Positions 6,804 to 15,671 of a DNA stretch of 64,000 bases are shown here, in pieces. The notes beneath the pieces were generated by a model. That model was not told the origin of the DNA and made no database searches. It worked only from the letters and a program-made list of their open reading frames with translations. Each line of letters begins with the position of its first letter. The stretch's first letter is position 1. Source of the DNA: Actinorhabdospora filicis (lineage in GTDB: Bacteria > Actinomycetota > Actinomycetes > Mycobacteriales > Micromonosporaceae); the NCBI RefSeq assembly GCF_030269765.1, contig NZ_BSTX01000001.1, positions 2,163,571 through 2,227,570 on the forward strand, written 5' to 3'. A program made the position numbers and the translations under genes.

Positions 6804-9800
6804 ATGCTCATCAGCCTCCTGGGCCCGGTCCGGGTCACCGTCGCGGACGCGCCCGTCGCGGTCGGCGGCCCGCGCTCGCGCGCGCTGCTGGCCCTGCTCG
6901 CGCTGAACGCCGGTCACCCCGTCGGGCCCGACCGGCTGATCGACGCCCTGTACGGCGACGAGCCGCCCGCGGGCGCCGCCAACGCGCTCCAGTCGCAGAT
7001 CTCGCGGCTGCGCCGGGCGCTGCCCAGCGGCGTCATGCTCCTCGACGGGGGCGGCTACGTCCTGAACGTGCCGCCCGAGGCCGTGGACGCCACCGTCTTC
7101 ACCGCCCTGGCCCGCGAGGGCTCGCGCGCTCTTGCCTCCGGCGACCACGCCACCGCCGCGCGCGTCCTCACCGAGGCCGAGGGACTGTGGCACGGTCCCG
7201 CGCTGGCCGACCTGGACGACCACTTCGCGCGCGCCCAGGCCGTCCGGCTCGACGAGCTGCGGCTGACCGCCACCGAGGACCGGCTGGAGGCGTCGCTGCA
7301 CCTGGAGCCGCGCGCGCTGATCGCCGAGCTCACCGGGCTGGCCGCCGCTCATCCCCTGCGCGAGCGCCTGCACGGCCAGCTGATGCGCGCGCTGGCCGCC
7401 GACGGGCGGCAGGCGGAGGCCCTGGCCGTCTACGAGCGGGTCCGGGAGGAGCTGGCCGAGCGGCTGGGCGCCGATCCCTCGCCGGAGCTGTCGGCCACGC
7501 ACCTGGCGGTGCTGCGCGGCACGCTCCATCCGTTCCAGCCCGCCACCGTCGCCCCGCCGGTGCCCGCGACGATGATGTCGCGCCCGCCCGCGCAGCTGAC
7601 CAGTTTCATCGGCCGCGAGGAGGACCTCGACCGGGTCACCGGGCAGCTCACCGCGTCGCGGCTGGTCACCCTCACCGGGCCGGGCGGGGCGGGCAAGACG
7701 CGCCTGGCCATCGAGGCCTCGGCCGGGGGTCCCGAGGTGTGCTTCGTCGACCTGGGCGCCCTGCCGCCCGAGGGCAGCGTCACCAGGGCCGTGTTCACCG
7801 CGCTCGGCCTGCGCGAGGGCGGGCTGTCGCTGGACGAGGACGTCCTCACGCGCGTCTCGGCCGCCCTCGGCGACGGCGCGCCGCTGCTCATCCTGGACAA
7901 CTGCGAGCACGTCGTGGACGCCGCCGCGCGCTTCGCCGACCACGTCCTGCGCGCCTGCCCGCGCCTGCGGGTGCTGGCCACCAGCCGCGAGGCCCTCGGC
8001 ATCACCGGCGAGACCCTGTCACCGGTGCCGCCGCTGGCCGCGCCCCCCGAGGGCGAGACCGAGGGCGCGGCGGCCTACCCGGCCGTGCGGCTGTTCGCCG
8101 AGCGGGCGTCGGCGGTGCGGCCCGACTTCACGCTGGACGAGGCCACCCTCCCCGACGTCGCGCGCGTCTGCCACGCCCTCGACGGCCTGCCGCTGGCGGT
8201 GGAGCTGGCCGCCGCGCGGCTGCGGTCCCTGCCGGTCGCCGAGATCGCCGCCCACCTCGACGACCGCTTCCGGCTCCTGTCGCGCGGCAGCCGCACCGCC
8301 CAGCCACGCCACCAGACCCTGCACGCGGTGGTGTCCTGGTCCTGGGACCTCCTGGAGGCCGGGGAGCAGCGGGACGCCGCGCGGCTGTCGGTGTTCTCCG
8401 GCGGCTTCACCGCCGAGGCCGCCGCCGAGGTGTGCGAACTGTCCACACCCGACGCCCTGGACCTGCTCACCGGCCTCGCCGACAAGTCCCTCCTGGAGGT
8501 CGACGGCGACCGCTTCCGGATGCTGGCCACCATCCGCGCCTTCGCCGCCGCCCGCCTCGACGACCCCGGCGCCGGACGCCGCCACGCCGGGTGGTTCCTG
8601 CGGCTGGCGCGCGACTCCGAGCCGCTGCTGCGCTCGGCAGAGCAGCTGGACCGGCTGCGGCTGCTGGCCGCCGAGCACGGCAACCTCGGCGCGGCCCTGC
8701 GCTGGGCCCGCGAGAACGACCTCGGCCTGGCCCTGGACCTGACCGCCTACCTCGTCCCGTACTGGTGGCTGCGCGGCCTGCGCGGCGAGGGCGTCGCCCA
8801 GGCCGAGTGCCTGGTGAAGCTGCTGCCCCCGGAGGTGCCCGCCGACCGCGGCGAGGAGTACGTGCTGGCCGTCCTCACCGCCGGCGCCTACAACCCCGAG
8901 GCGCCGCACCTCGCGCCGCACATGGCCGCCGCCCGCGCGCAGTACTCGATCGGCTACATCCCCGTCCGGCACCCGTACACGGTGGTCCTGTGGGCGGTGT
9001 ACAACGGGCCGCCCGACGAGGGCGACATGCCGATGGACGAGCTCGTCGAGCTGATGCGCGCCGTCGACGACCCGTGGATCAGCGCGCTCAGCCACCTCGG
9101 CACCGCCTTCTACCAGTGGAACATCCTGGGCGACTCGGCGGCGGCCGCCGCCGAGGCCGAGGCGTGCCTGGCGGCCTTCACCGCCGTCGGCGACCGCTGG
9201 GGCCAGATCACCGCCCTGACCGTGCTGTCCGACTGGGGCGGCCAGGACTCCGAGGCCATCGGCGCCCTCCTCACCCGCGCCCACGACCTGGCCACCGAAC
9301 TCGGCGCCGCCGAGGACCAGTCGACCCTGCGCTGCCTCATGGGCCGCGTCAAGCTCGGCCTCGGCGACGTCGACGGAGCTCGCGCGGACTTCGCCGCCGC
9401 CGGAGCCGTCGCCCGCCGCGTCGGCGCCCGCGAGCAGATCGCCATGTGCGACCTCGGCCTGGCCCGCGTCGCCCTCCACGAGGGCGACCACGACCGCGCC
9501 CGCCGCCTCGCCGAGGCCGCCCTCGCCGAATGCCCCACCGGCTGGGTCCAGACCAACGAGTCGCACGCGCAGATCCTCATCGGCCTCGGCGACATCGCCC
9601 TCGCCGCCGGGGACGGCGGCGAGGCCCGGAAGCGGTTCCGGGAGGCCTTCGAGCGCGGCATCGCCATCCGCAACTACCCCGTCGGCGCGACCTCCGCCGT
9701 CGGCCTGGCCTCGGTCGCCCTCGCCGAGGACGACCCCACCGCCGCGGCCCGGCTGCTCGGCGCGGCCCGCGCGCTGCGCCGGTCCCCCGTCGGCGACACG

Positions 9801-9926
9801 GTCGACGAGGCGGCGGACGTGGAACGGCGCGTCCGCGAGGCACTCGGCGAGACCGCCTACGCCACCGCCTTCGAAGCGACGGCGGGACTGGCGCGGGCCG
9901 AGGCGGTGCGGGCGGTCACGGGCTAG
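6804..9926 (+). CDS. AfsR/SARP-type transcriptional regulator with BTAD, NB-ARC-like ATPase and TPR region
   Basis: This 1040-residue protein has the layout of AfsR-class regulators: an OmpR-like winged helix (~1-90), a bacterial transcriptional activation domain (~95-245), a P-loop ATPase with the Walker A motif GPGGAGKT (~290) and L-I-L-D-N-C-E-H Walker B, and a long Ala/Leu-rich helical C-terminus of TPR type (~600-1040). Such proteins integrate nucleotide and phosphorylation signals and activate secondary-metabolism or stress genes by binding direct repeats near promoters. Start: in-frame GTG 6789, ATG 6798 and ATG 6804 are possible; GAGAAT seven bases before 6804 fits leaderless initiation. 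No biosynthetic cluster is adjacent, so the target is unknown. Confidence 0.85.
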   Translation: MLISLLGPVRVTVADAPVAVGGPRSRALLALLALNAGHPVGPDRLIDALYGDEPPAGAANALQSQISRLRRALPSGVMLLDGGGYVLNVPPEAVDATVFTALAREGSRALASGDHATAARVLTEAEGLWHGPALADLDDHFARAQAVRLDELRLTATEDRLEASLHLEPRALIAELTGLAAAHPLRERLHGQLMRALAADGRQAEALAVYERVREELAERLGADPSPELSATHLAVLRGTLHPFQPATVAPPVPATMMSRPPAQLTSFIGREEDLDRVTGQLTASRLVTLTGPGGAGKTRLAIEASAGGPEVCFVDLGALPPEGSVTRAVFTALGLREGGLSLDEDVLTRVSAALGDGAPLLILDNCEHVVDAAARFADHVLRACPRLRVLATSREALGITGETLSPVPPLAAPPEGETEGAAAYPAVRLFAERASAVRPDFTLDEATLPDVARVCHALDGLPLAVELAAARLRSLPVAEIAAHLDDRFRLLSRGSRTAQPRHQTLHAVVSWSWDLLEAGEQRDAARLSVFSGGFTAEAAAEVCELSTPDALDLLTGLADKSLLEVDGDRFRMLATIRAFAAARLDDPGAGRRHAGWFLRLARDSEPLLRSAEQLDRLRLLAAEHGNLGAALRWARENDLGLALDLTAYLVPYWWLRGLRGEGVAQAECLVKLLPPEVPADRGEEYVLAVLTAGAYNPEAPHLAPHMAAARAQYSIGYIPVRHPYTVVLWAVYNGPPDEGDMPMDELVELMRAVDDPWISALSHLGTAFYQWNILGDSAAAAAEAEACLAAFTAVGDRWGQITALTVLSDWGGQDSEAIGALLTRAHDLATELGAAEDQSTLRCLMGRVKLGLGDVDGARADFAAAGAVARRVGAREQIAMCDLGLARVALHEGDHDRARRLAEAALAECPTGWVQTNESHAQILIGLGDIALAAGDGGEARKRFREAFERGIAIRNYPVGATSAVGLASVALAEDDPTAAARLLGAARALRRSPVGDTVDEAADVERRVREALGETAYATAFEATAGLARAEAVRAVTG

Positions 9927-9931
9927 AAAAA

Positions 9932-9957
9932 GAGCGGGCGGCCAAGGCCACCCGCTC
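9932..9957. terminator. hairpin between AfsR-like and DinB genes
   Basis: Stem GAGCGGGCGGCC / GGCCACCCGCTC with loop AA and one mismatch, preceded by a run of A. It lies between convergent genes and is probably bidirectional. Confidence 0.7.
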
Positions 9958-9974
9958 CACACACGTCCCGCCGG

Positions 9975-10454
9975 CTACCGGCCGACGGACCCGTCGATCA
10001 GCTCCCGCAGGATGTCGGCATGCCCGGCGTGCCGCCCGGTCTCCTCGATCATGTGGACCACGATCCAGCGCAGCGACGGCGGATCGTCGCGCAGGGTGCG
10101 CTTCCCGACCGCGTCCAGGTCCGGGTGCGCGTCCACGACCTCGTCGCTGCGCGCGCAGGCGGCCCGGTACTCGTCCACCAGTTGCGACAGCGGCACCGAC
10201 GGATCGACCACCGGAGAGGCCTCCAGGCGCTCGCCCTCACCGAGGTAGGACCACACGAACCAGTTGTGCTCGGTCGCCGACAGGTGCGCCAGCAGCCACG
10301 CCAGGCTGGTCCCCGAGGGAACGCCCGCGGTGTGCGCCTGCTCGTCGGTGAGACCCTCGGTCTTGCGGATCACCGACTCGCGCAGATAGGTCAGGTAGTA
10401 GCGGAGGGTGGGGTACTCGGCCTCGTTCATGATGGCCGGGCGAACGTCCGTCAC
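9975..10454 (-). CDS. DinB-superfamily protein (DUF664)
   Basis: The 159-residue protein has the four-helix DinB/YfiT layout, with conserved histidines in the HLSATEHNW segment (about 57-65) and in EETGRHAGHADILRE near the C-terminus. These form a metal site in the family. DUF664 members are common in actinomycetes; some related DinB proteins are mycothiol- or bacillithiol-dependent S-transferases, so a thiol-linked detoxification role is a reasonable guess. The GTG start overlaps the stop of the upstream GroES-like gene (GTGA on the minus strand), so the two are co-translated. Confidence 0.8.
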   Translation of the reverse strand: MTDVRPAIMNEAEYPTLRYYLTYLRESVIRKTEGLTDEQAHTAGVPSGTSLAWLLAHLSATEHNWFVWSYLGEGERLEASPVVDPSVPLSQLVDEYRAACARSDEVVDAHPDLDAVGKRTLRDDPPSLRWIVVHMIEETGRHAGHADILRELIDGSVGR

Positions 10455-10792
10455 AAGTACAGTCCCGTCGCGTCGGGCTCCACCCGCGGGGCCGCGACGG
10501 CGTGCACGTCCCGCTCGCGCAGGAGCACGTACTCGCTGCCGTGCAGCTCCACCTCGGAGCGCTCATCGGGGTCGAAGAGGACCCGGTCGTTGATCTGGAC
10601 CGCGCGCACCAGCGGGCCGATCGCCACCGTCTGCGCCCACGCCAGCCGGTGACCGACCGAGGCGGTGGCGGGGATCACGATCCCGGCGGCCGAACGGCGC
10701 TCGCCCTCGCTGACGTCGGGGCGCACCAGGATCCGGTCGTGGAGCAGGCGGATCGGCAGGCCGGATTCGGGGTCGAGCGATGCGCTGGTCAC
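10451..10792 (-). CDS. GroES-like co-chaperonin paralogue
   Basis: The 113-residue product contains the GroES core: LPIRLLHDRILVRPD near the N-terminus, a mobile-loop-like AAGIVIPA segment, then a strand carrying NDRVLFDPDERSEVELHGSEYVLL. GroES normally caps GroEL, but no groEL is nearby and the loop differs from canonical GroES. It is therefore a divergent, orphan member; its partner is unknown. The GTG at 10792 was preferred because the conserved region starts within 15 residues of it; the frame is open ~40 codons upstream. It is co-translated with the DinB gene. Confidence 0.7.
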   Translation of the reverse strand: MTSASLDPESGLPIRLLHDRILVRPDVSEGERRSAAGIVIPATASVGHRLAWAQTVAIGPLVRAVQINDRVLFDPDERSEVELHGSEYVLLRERDVHAVAAPRVEPDATGLYL

Positions 10793-10954
10793 GAGAGTGA
10801 ACCGTACCGGACGATTTGGCGCGCCCGGGGCGACCGTCACCCGTCCCGGCCGCCCTTCCAGATCGTTCACCTCGCCCGTCCGCCGCCCTGGATCGCGGAC
10901 AGTAGGCTTCACGGAACAGAGGACGCTGGGTCACGAAATGCAGCGGAGGTGACG

Positions 10955-12247
10955 GTGAGCCGGTTCAAACGCGCCGCCGAGCGCGCCCGCAAGGCCTGGA
11001 CGGCCCTGCGCGACAACCCGTACGTCGAGCAGATCGAGCGGGCCCGCCGCCGCAACGAGGACGAACCCCTCGCCATCGCCGCGGCCCCCGCGCCGGTCCC
11101 GGACGTCGAGGCCGCGCCCGTGGCCGCGGCCACCGAGGCCGAGCTGGTCCCGCGCGGCATGCGCGTGGCCGGCGCGTGGGCGTGGCGGATCATCGCGGTG
11201 TCCATCGTGGTGGTCGGGGTTCTCTACCTCGCCGACATGCTCGCCGCCGTGGTCATCCCGGTGCTCATCTCGCTGCTGCTGTCGGCGATCCTCCAGCCCT
11301 TCGCCTCGCTGCTGGTGCGGTGGAAGTTCCCGCGCTCGCTGGCCACGTTCCTGGTGCTGGTGGCGGGCCTGGCGGCGGTCGCGGGCATCCTGACCGGGGT
11401 GATCCAGGAGTTCGTGGACGGCGTCCCGAACCTGGTCGACAGCGTCGAGAAGGGCATCGGGCAGATCCAGGACTGGGCCGAGAAGGGCCCGATGCACCTG
11501 TCCGACAAGCAGATCAACGACTTCTTCGCCGAGGTCGACACGCAGGTGGCGACCTGGATAAAGGAGAACCAGAGCAACGCCGCCAGCACCGCCGTCGACA
11601 CCGCCGGGGTGACGTTCTCCGTGGCGTTCCACACGCTCACGGGCATGCTGCTGGTGCTGTTCACGACCTTCTTCTTCATGCGCGACGGCGCCCGCATCTG
11701 GTCGTTCCTGACCGCCGCGCTGCCGGGCGAGACCCGCACGACCGTCCGCGACGCCGGGCACGCCTCGTGGCGGACGCTGGTGTCCTTCGTCCGCGCCACG
11801 ATCCTGGTGGCCTTCATCGACGCCGTCGGCATCGGCATCGGGCTGGTGCTGCTGGACATCCCGCTGGCGATCCCGCTGGCCGCCCTGGTGTTCCTGACGG
11901 CGTTCGTGCCGATCATCGGTGCCACGGTCTCGGGCGCGGTGGCGGTGCTGGTGGCCCTCGTGTCGCACGGGTGGGTGACGTCGCTGATCGTGCTGGGCCT
12001 GGTCATCGTGGTGATGCAGCTGGAGAGCCACGTCCTCCAGCCGCTGCTGCTGGGCCGGGCGGTGTCGGTGCATCCGCTGGCGGTGATCCTGGCGATCGGC
12101 GCGGGCGTGGTCCTGGCCGGTGTCATCGGCGCCCTGATCGCGGTGCCGCTGGTGGCGATGGCGAACACGGCCGTCAAGCACCTGGCGCGCTCTCGGCGGG
12201 TGGCGCCGCCGGAGACGGACCCTGATCCTGAACCCGAGGCGGCCTGA
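10955..12247 (+). CDS. AI-2E family transporter (TqsA/PerM-like permease)
   Basis: The 430-residue protein has an Arg-rich cytoplasmic N-terminus (~1-70), a TM pair, a periplasmic/extracellular helical domain (~145-215) and four or five further TM helices, ending in an acidic tail. This is the UPF0118/AI-2E pattern; the L-E-S-H-V-L-Q-P-L-L-L-G-R segment near residue 350 is a family signature. Members include the AI-2 exporter TqsA and Na+/H+ antiporters, so the substrate is open. GTG 10955 was chosen because GCGGAGG lies 5 nt upstream; GTG 10949 is an alternative. Confidence 0.85.
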   Translation: MSRFKRAAERARKAWTALRDNPYVEQIERARRRNEDEPLAIAAAPAPVPDVEAAPVAAATEAELVPRGMRVAGAWAWRIIAVSIVVVGVLYLADMLAAVVIPVLISLLLSAILQPFASLLVRWKFPRSLATFLVLVAGLAAVAGILTGVIQEFVDGVPNLVDSVEKGIGQIQDWAEKGPMHLSDKQINDFFAEVDTQVATWIKENQSNAASTAVDTAGVTFSVAFHTLTGMLLVLFTTFFFMRDGARIWSFLTAALPGETRTTVRDAGHASWRTLVSFVRATILVAFIDAVGIGIGLVLLDIPLAIPLAALVFLTAFVPIIGATVSGAVAVLVALVSHGWVTSLIVLGLVIVVMQLESHVLQPLLLGRAVSVHPLAVILAIGAGVVLAGVIGALIAVPLVAMANTAVKHLARSRRVAPPETDPDPEPEAA

Positions 12248-12316
12248 GCGGCGGGTTCGCCACCGGACGGGTTCGCGTGCCCCGGATTCGCCGAGGCATG
12301 AGGGTGCCGGGTTCCG

Positions 12317-12515
12317 GATCCGCCGGGACGTCGGTTCGCTGCGGCACGGGCGGCGGGGGTCCGATACGTCCCTGATTCGCCGGGACGCCGGTTCGCTGCG
12401 GCACGGGCGGCGGGGGTCCGATACGTCCCTGATTCGCCGGGACGCCGGTTCGCTGCGGCACGGGCGGCGGGGGTCCGATACGTCCCTGATTCGCCGGGAC
12501 ATCGGTTCGCCGCGG
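12317..12515. repeat. 57-bp tandem repeat, 3.5 copies
   Basis: Units start at 12317, 12374, 12431 and 12488, each beginning GATTCGCCGGGACG and containing GGTCCGATACGTCCCT. The middle two are identical, the last breaks off after ~28 bp. Degenerate half-units (GGCTCGCCR, GGTTCGCyGCGGCAyGGGC) continue on both sides, so the whole gap 12248-12873 looks like decayed repeat. No gene is supported here; 57 bp is a multiple of three, but the translated repeat is Arg/Pro/Ser-rich in every frame and has no start context. Confidence 0.8.
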
Positions 12516-12873
12516 CATGGGCGTCGTGGGCTCGACGTGCCCCCCGGGCTCGCCAGAGCGTCGGCCCGTCGCGGCACGGGCATCACCCGGCTCGCGGCCC
12601 GGGCTCTCCGGGCGCCGGACTCACCGCGTCCCGGGCTCGCCATCTCCTGATTCGGCGGGCCCCGGCTCGTCGCGGCACCGGTGCCGCCGGGGCGTCCCGG
12701 CCCGGCCCGCGGCCCCGGCTCGCGGGCGCACGGGCGTCCCCGGGTGTTAAGCGGAGGCTCCGCCACTCACCTTTGTGGATCATATACCCCCAGGTCAGGG
12801 GCGGTTTTCACGCTCAGTTACCCTCTTTGCCAGGTGGAGCCTGCACCGTGGCTCCCGCCGCGAGGAGTCGCCC

Positions 12874-13449
12874 ATGCCCGGCTCGAACCTCCATCGGCAC
12901 GTCGTCCGCTTCCGCGCCCGGATCACCGGCGGCGCGGCGTCCCTGGGTTTCGCCGGGGGCGCGGTCGCGGTGCTGCTCCCCGCCTGGCTGATCGGCGTCT
13001 TCCTCGTGTGGGCGGTGGCGCTGCTCATCGCCGCCGGGCTGGGCGTCCTGGCCGTCCTGCCCCGGCACGTAATGGTGCGCATGGACCTGTACACGGTGCG
13101 CGTGCGGAACGTCCTGCTGCCCGGCGCGGGCCGCCGCATCCCGGTGCGCTCGATCCGGCGGGTGCGGCTGGTGAAGTCCTCGCGCGGCCCGGCGCTGGAG
13201 CTGGAGCTGACCACCGACATGCGCGTCCGGCTGTGGACCGACGACGCGCCGGAGGCCCTGGCCACGCTGCGGCGCTTCCACGCCGAGACCACCGGCCGCC
13301 GTCTGCACGAGGACGAGGAGCTGGTCGAGGAGCAGGAGGCCTACTACCTGTTCCGCCGCAACCGCCCGATCCCGCGTCCGCGCGTCAACGGGACGCCGCG
13401 AGCGCGGGCTGGGCGGCCTTCTTCGCCGCCGCGCGCCCCGAAGCGCTGA
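12874..13449 (+). CDS. Small membrane protein of unknown function (PH-like C-terminal region)
   Basis: The 191-residue product has two adjacent hydrophobic helices (about 15-60) followed by a soluble part of alternating strands (MVRMDLYTVRVRNVLL, then IPVRSIRRVRLVKSS). This recalls the bacterial PH-like domains that follow TM pairs, but the family was not identified. GAGGAG precedes the ATG at a good distance. The last 65 bp overlap the 3' end of the convergent EamA gene, and the C-terminal ~22 residues are Arg/Pro-rich. That tail may be read-through past an ancestral stop. Confidence 0.65.
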   Translation: MPGSNLHRHVVRFRARITGGAASLGFAGGAVAVLLPAWLIGVFLVWAVALLIAAGLGVLAVLPRHVMVRMDLYTVRVRNVLLPGAGRRIPVRSIRRVRLVKSSRGPALELELTTDMRVRLWTDDAPEALATLRRFHAETTGRRLHEDEELVEEQEAYYLFRRNRPIPRPRVNGTPRARAGRPSSPPRAPKR

Positions 13450-14293
13450 CCGCGATCCCGCCGACGACGAGGACGGCGGCGATGACGGACGGGACGGTGA
13501 CGGCCTCGCCGAGGAACACCCACGCCGAGCTCATCCCGAAGAACGGCACCAGCAGCGAGTACGGCGCGACGGACGAGGCGTCGTAGCGCGACATCAGGTA
13601 GCCCCACGCGCCGAACCCGAACAGCGTGGACACCCCGGCGGCGTAGGCGATCGCGCCGAAGCCGGACAGGTCGATCGCGGCGAGCGCGTCGAGGTCGGCG
13701 CGGGGTCCCTCGAAGATCAGCGAGAGCGCCAGCAGCGGCAGGACGGGCACCGCGCTGATCCACACCATCCACGACAGCAGGTGCGGTGGGGAGGCCTTGC
13801 GGGTGATGACGTTGGCGACGCCCCAGGCCGCGGCGGCGGCGATGATGAGCACGAACGCGCCGACGGGTCCTCCGCCGCCGTGCGCGACGGCGGCCACGAC
13901 GATGCCGCCGAGGGCGATGGCGAGTCCGGCGATACGGCGTCCGCCGGGCCGTTCGCGCAGGAACATCGCGGCGAAGACGGTGGTGAAGACCGCCTGGATC
14001 TGCAGGACGAGCGAGGACAGCCCGGCGGGCATCCCCCATCGCATGCCGGTGTGCAGGAGCCCGTACTTGACCGCGCCGAGGGTCAGCCCGAACGCGATGA
14101 CCCATTTCCACGCGACCTTCGGCCGCTTGACGAAGAAGATCGCCGGTACCGCGCTCAGCCCGAATCGCAGCGCGCTGAACAGCAGCGGCGGGAAGTGGTC
14201 GAGGCCGACCTCGATGACGACGAAGTTCACCCCCCACACGGCGGTGACGGCGACGGCGAGGGCGATGTGCGCGGGACGCATGCGTTGGGGCAT
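13385..14293 (-). CDS. EamA/DMT-family transporter (RhtA-like exporter)
   Basis: The 302-residue protein has ten hydrophobic segments in two EamA repeats of about 140 residues, the usual drug/metabolite transporter layout. The first helix contains V-W-G-V-N-F-V-V-I (about 18-26) and the second repeat starts with AAAWGVANVI. Such proteins export amino acids, purines or drugs. It is divergently transcribed from a LysR regulator with a 72-bp gap, the common exporter/regulator pairing, so the LysR probably controls it in response to the exported metabolite. The C-terminus overlaps the convergent small membrane protein gene by 65 bp. Confidence 0.9.
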   Translation of the reverse strand: MPQRMRPAHIALAVAVTAVWGVNFVVIEVGLDHFPPLLFSALRFGLSAVPAIFFVKRPKVAWKWVIAFGLTLGAVKYGLLHTGMRWGMPAGLSSLVLQIQAVFTTVFAAMFLRERPGGRRIAGLAIALGGIVVAAVAHGGGGPVGAFVLIIAAAAAWGVANVITRKASPPHLLSWMVWISAVPVLPLLALSLIFEGPRADLDALAAIDLSGFGAIAYAAGVSTLFGFGAWGYLMSRYDASSVAPYSLLVPFFGMSSAWVFLGEAVTVPSVIAAVLVVGGIAVSASGRAAAKKAAQPALAASR

Positions 14294-14297
14294 GGAC

Positions 14298-14361
14298 CGA
14301 TCCTGCTGGCTTCAACTGTTAACCACAAGCACGCGTTCCTCGACTTGATCGTTTAGGATCG
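14298..14361. promoter_or_regulatory. EamA/lysR divergent control region
   Basis: CGATCCT (14298-14304) and its reverse complement AGGATCG (14355-14361) flank the gap. TAGGAT at 14354-14359 is a -10 box six bases before the lysR ATG (leaderless type). A LysR-binding role is likely, but the exact site is not resolved. Confidence 0.35.
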
Positions 14362-14365
14362 CTGC

Positions 14366-15274
14366 ATGATGGATCTCGCGCGGCTCCGCGCGCTGCACGC
14401 CGTCGCCGTCCACGGCACCGTCGGCGCCGCCGCCGCGTCCCTCGGCTACACGCCCTCGGCGGTGTCGCAGCAGATCGCGAAGCTCGAACGCGAGACCCGC
14501 ACCGTCCTGCTGGAGAAGCAGGGCCGCGGCGTGGTCCTCACCGACGCCGCCCACACCCTCGTCGCCGCCGCCCGCGAGCTGCTGGCCATCGTCGAGCGCA
14601 CCGAGGTGGAGCTGGAGGAACGTCGCGGCCGCGCGGTCGGCCGCCTGACGATCGCCGCGTTCGCCACGTCCGTGAAGGGCCTCATGCCCGGCGTGCTGGC
14701 CGCGCTGGCCCGCGACCACCCCGAGCTCGACGTCCGCCTCCTCGACGTCGACCCCTACCCCGCCGCCGAGATGATCGGCCGCGGCGAAGTCGACCTCGCC
14801 GTCGTCCAGGACTGGCCGCTGACCCCGCTGCCGGTGACCGGCGAGGTGTCCCGCGAGGACCTCGGCCACGACCCCGTCGACCTGCTGATGCCCGCCGGCC
14901 ACCCCCTCGCCGCCCGCGACGGGCTCACCGCCGCCGACCTGCGCGGCCAGCGCTGGATCAGCGTCCCACCGGGGAACATTTGTCACGACTGCCTGACGAA
15001 GACCCTCCGCGAAGCCGGGGAGGAGCCCGACGTCGCCGTCTACGCCGGCGAGTTCGCCGCCTACCCGCCCCTCATCGCCGCCGGGCTCGGCATCGCGATG
15101 GTGCCCCGCCTGGCGCGCGCACCGCTCCCGGAGGGAGTGGTGGCCCGCTCGATGAAGCCGGAGCCGTACCGCCGCGTGTTCGCGCTGTGGCGGACGCGAT
15201 CCTCGCGGCGGCCCGCGATCGGCGCCGCGCTGGCGGCGCTGCGGGAGCGGTGGCCGGTGCGGGAGACGGCTTAG
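14366..15274 (+). CDS. LysR-family transcriptional regulator
   Basis: The 302-residue protein has the LysR winged helix at residues 3-62 (SLGYTPSAVSQQIAKLERE as the recognition region) and a periplasmic-binding-like effector domain (~90-295). It belongs to the shorter-linker actinobacterial group whose helix reads AVSQQIAKLE. It probably senses a small molecule and controls the divergent EamA exporter and itself. ATG 14366 and ATG 14369 are both possible. Downstream lies a long 8-bp tandem repeat. Confidence 0.9.
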   Translation: MMDLARLRALHAVAVHGTVGAAAASLGYTPSAVSQQIAKLERETRTVLLEKQGRGVVLTDAAHTLVAAARELLAIVERTEVELEERRGRAVGRLTIAAFATSVKGLMPGVLAALARDHPELDVRLLDVDPYPAAEMIGRGEVDLAVVQDWPLTPLPVTGEVSREDLGHDPVDLLMPAGHPLAARDGLTAADLRGQRWISVPPGNICHDCLTKTLREAGEEPDVAVYAGEFAAYPPLIAAGLGIAMVPRLARAPLPEGVVARSMKPEPYRRVFALWRTRSSRRPAIGAALAALRERWPVRETA

Positions 15275-15287
15275 GGGGTGTGGGTTC

Positions 15288-15426
15288 GGGCTCACGGGCT
15301 CACGGGCTCACGGGCTCACGGGCTCTCGGGCTCTCGGGCTCTCGGGCTCTCGGGCTCTCGGGCTCTCGGGCTCTCGGGCTCTCGGGCTCTCGGGCTCTCG
15401 GGCTCTCGGGCTCTCGGGCTCTCGGG
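15288..15426. repeat. 8-bp microsatellite, 17 copies
   Basis: Four units GGGCTCAC (from 15288) followed by thirteen units GGGCTCTC (to 15423) and a final GGG, without interruption. The array lies directly behind the lysR stop. Such arrays change length by replication slippage; nothing suggests that it is translated. Confidence 0.95.
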
Positions 15427-15450
15427 CCGATTGTGTCCGGCAGGTTACGA

Positions 15451-15560
15451 GTTGTCCACAATCACTCCGTTATCCACAGGTCGCACGGTGGCCCGTTTGG
15501 CGGAGTACGCGTGCGGCCGGGTTACGTTCGCCCCAGCGGGGCGGGCTCCGGGCCCCCACC
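15451..15560 (+). repeat. DnaA-box-pair element, copy 1
   Basis: TTGTCCACA (15452-15460) and TTATCCACA (15470-15478) start 18 bp apart. They are followed by conserved CCGTTTGGCGGAGTACGCGTG, GTTACGTTCG and a hairpin CGCCCC-AGC-GGGGCG, then GGGCCCCCACC. The same sequence recurs at 15672 and 44949 in the same orientation. The gap 15427-16100 contains no gene. Confidence 0.8.
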
Positions 15561-15671
15561 AACAGAGCCTCACGCGAAAAAGCGGCCGAGGCGCGAGCCG
15601 CCTCCGCCCCGGGCCGCGGACACCGCTGCGGACACCGACACCGTGGGCGGATTGTTTCGGCTTGATGTCAG

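Noticed and set aside
10931..12766. Minus-strand frame with 19-residue repeats over the 57-bp array
   Set aside because: It is the antisense of the AI-2E permease gene and the repeat; composition is Arg/Ser/Pro only.
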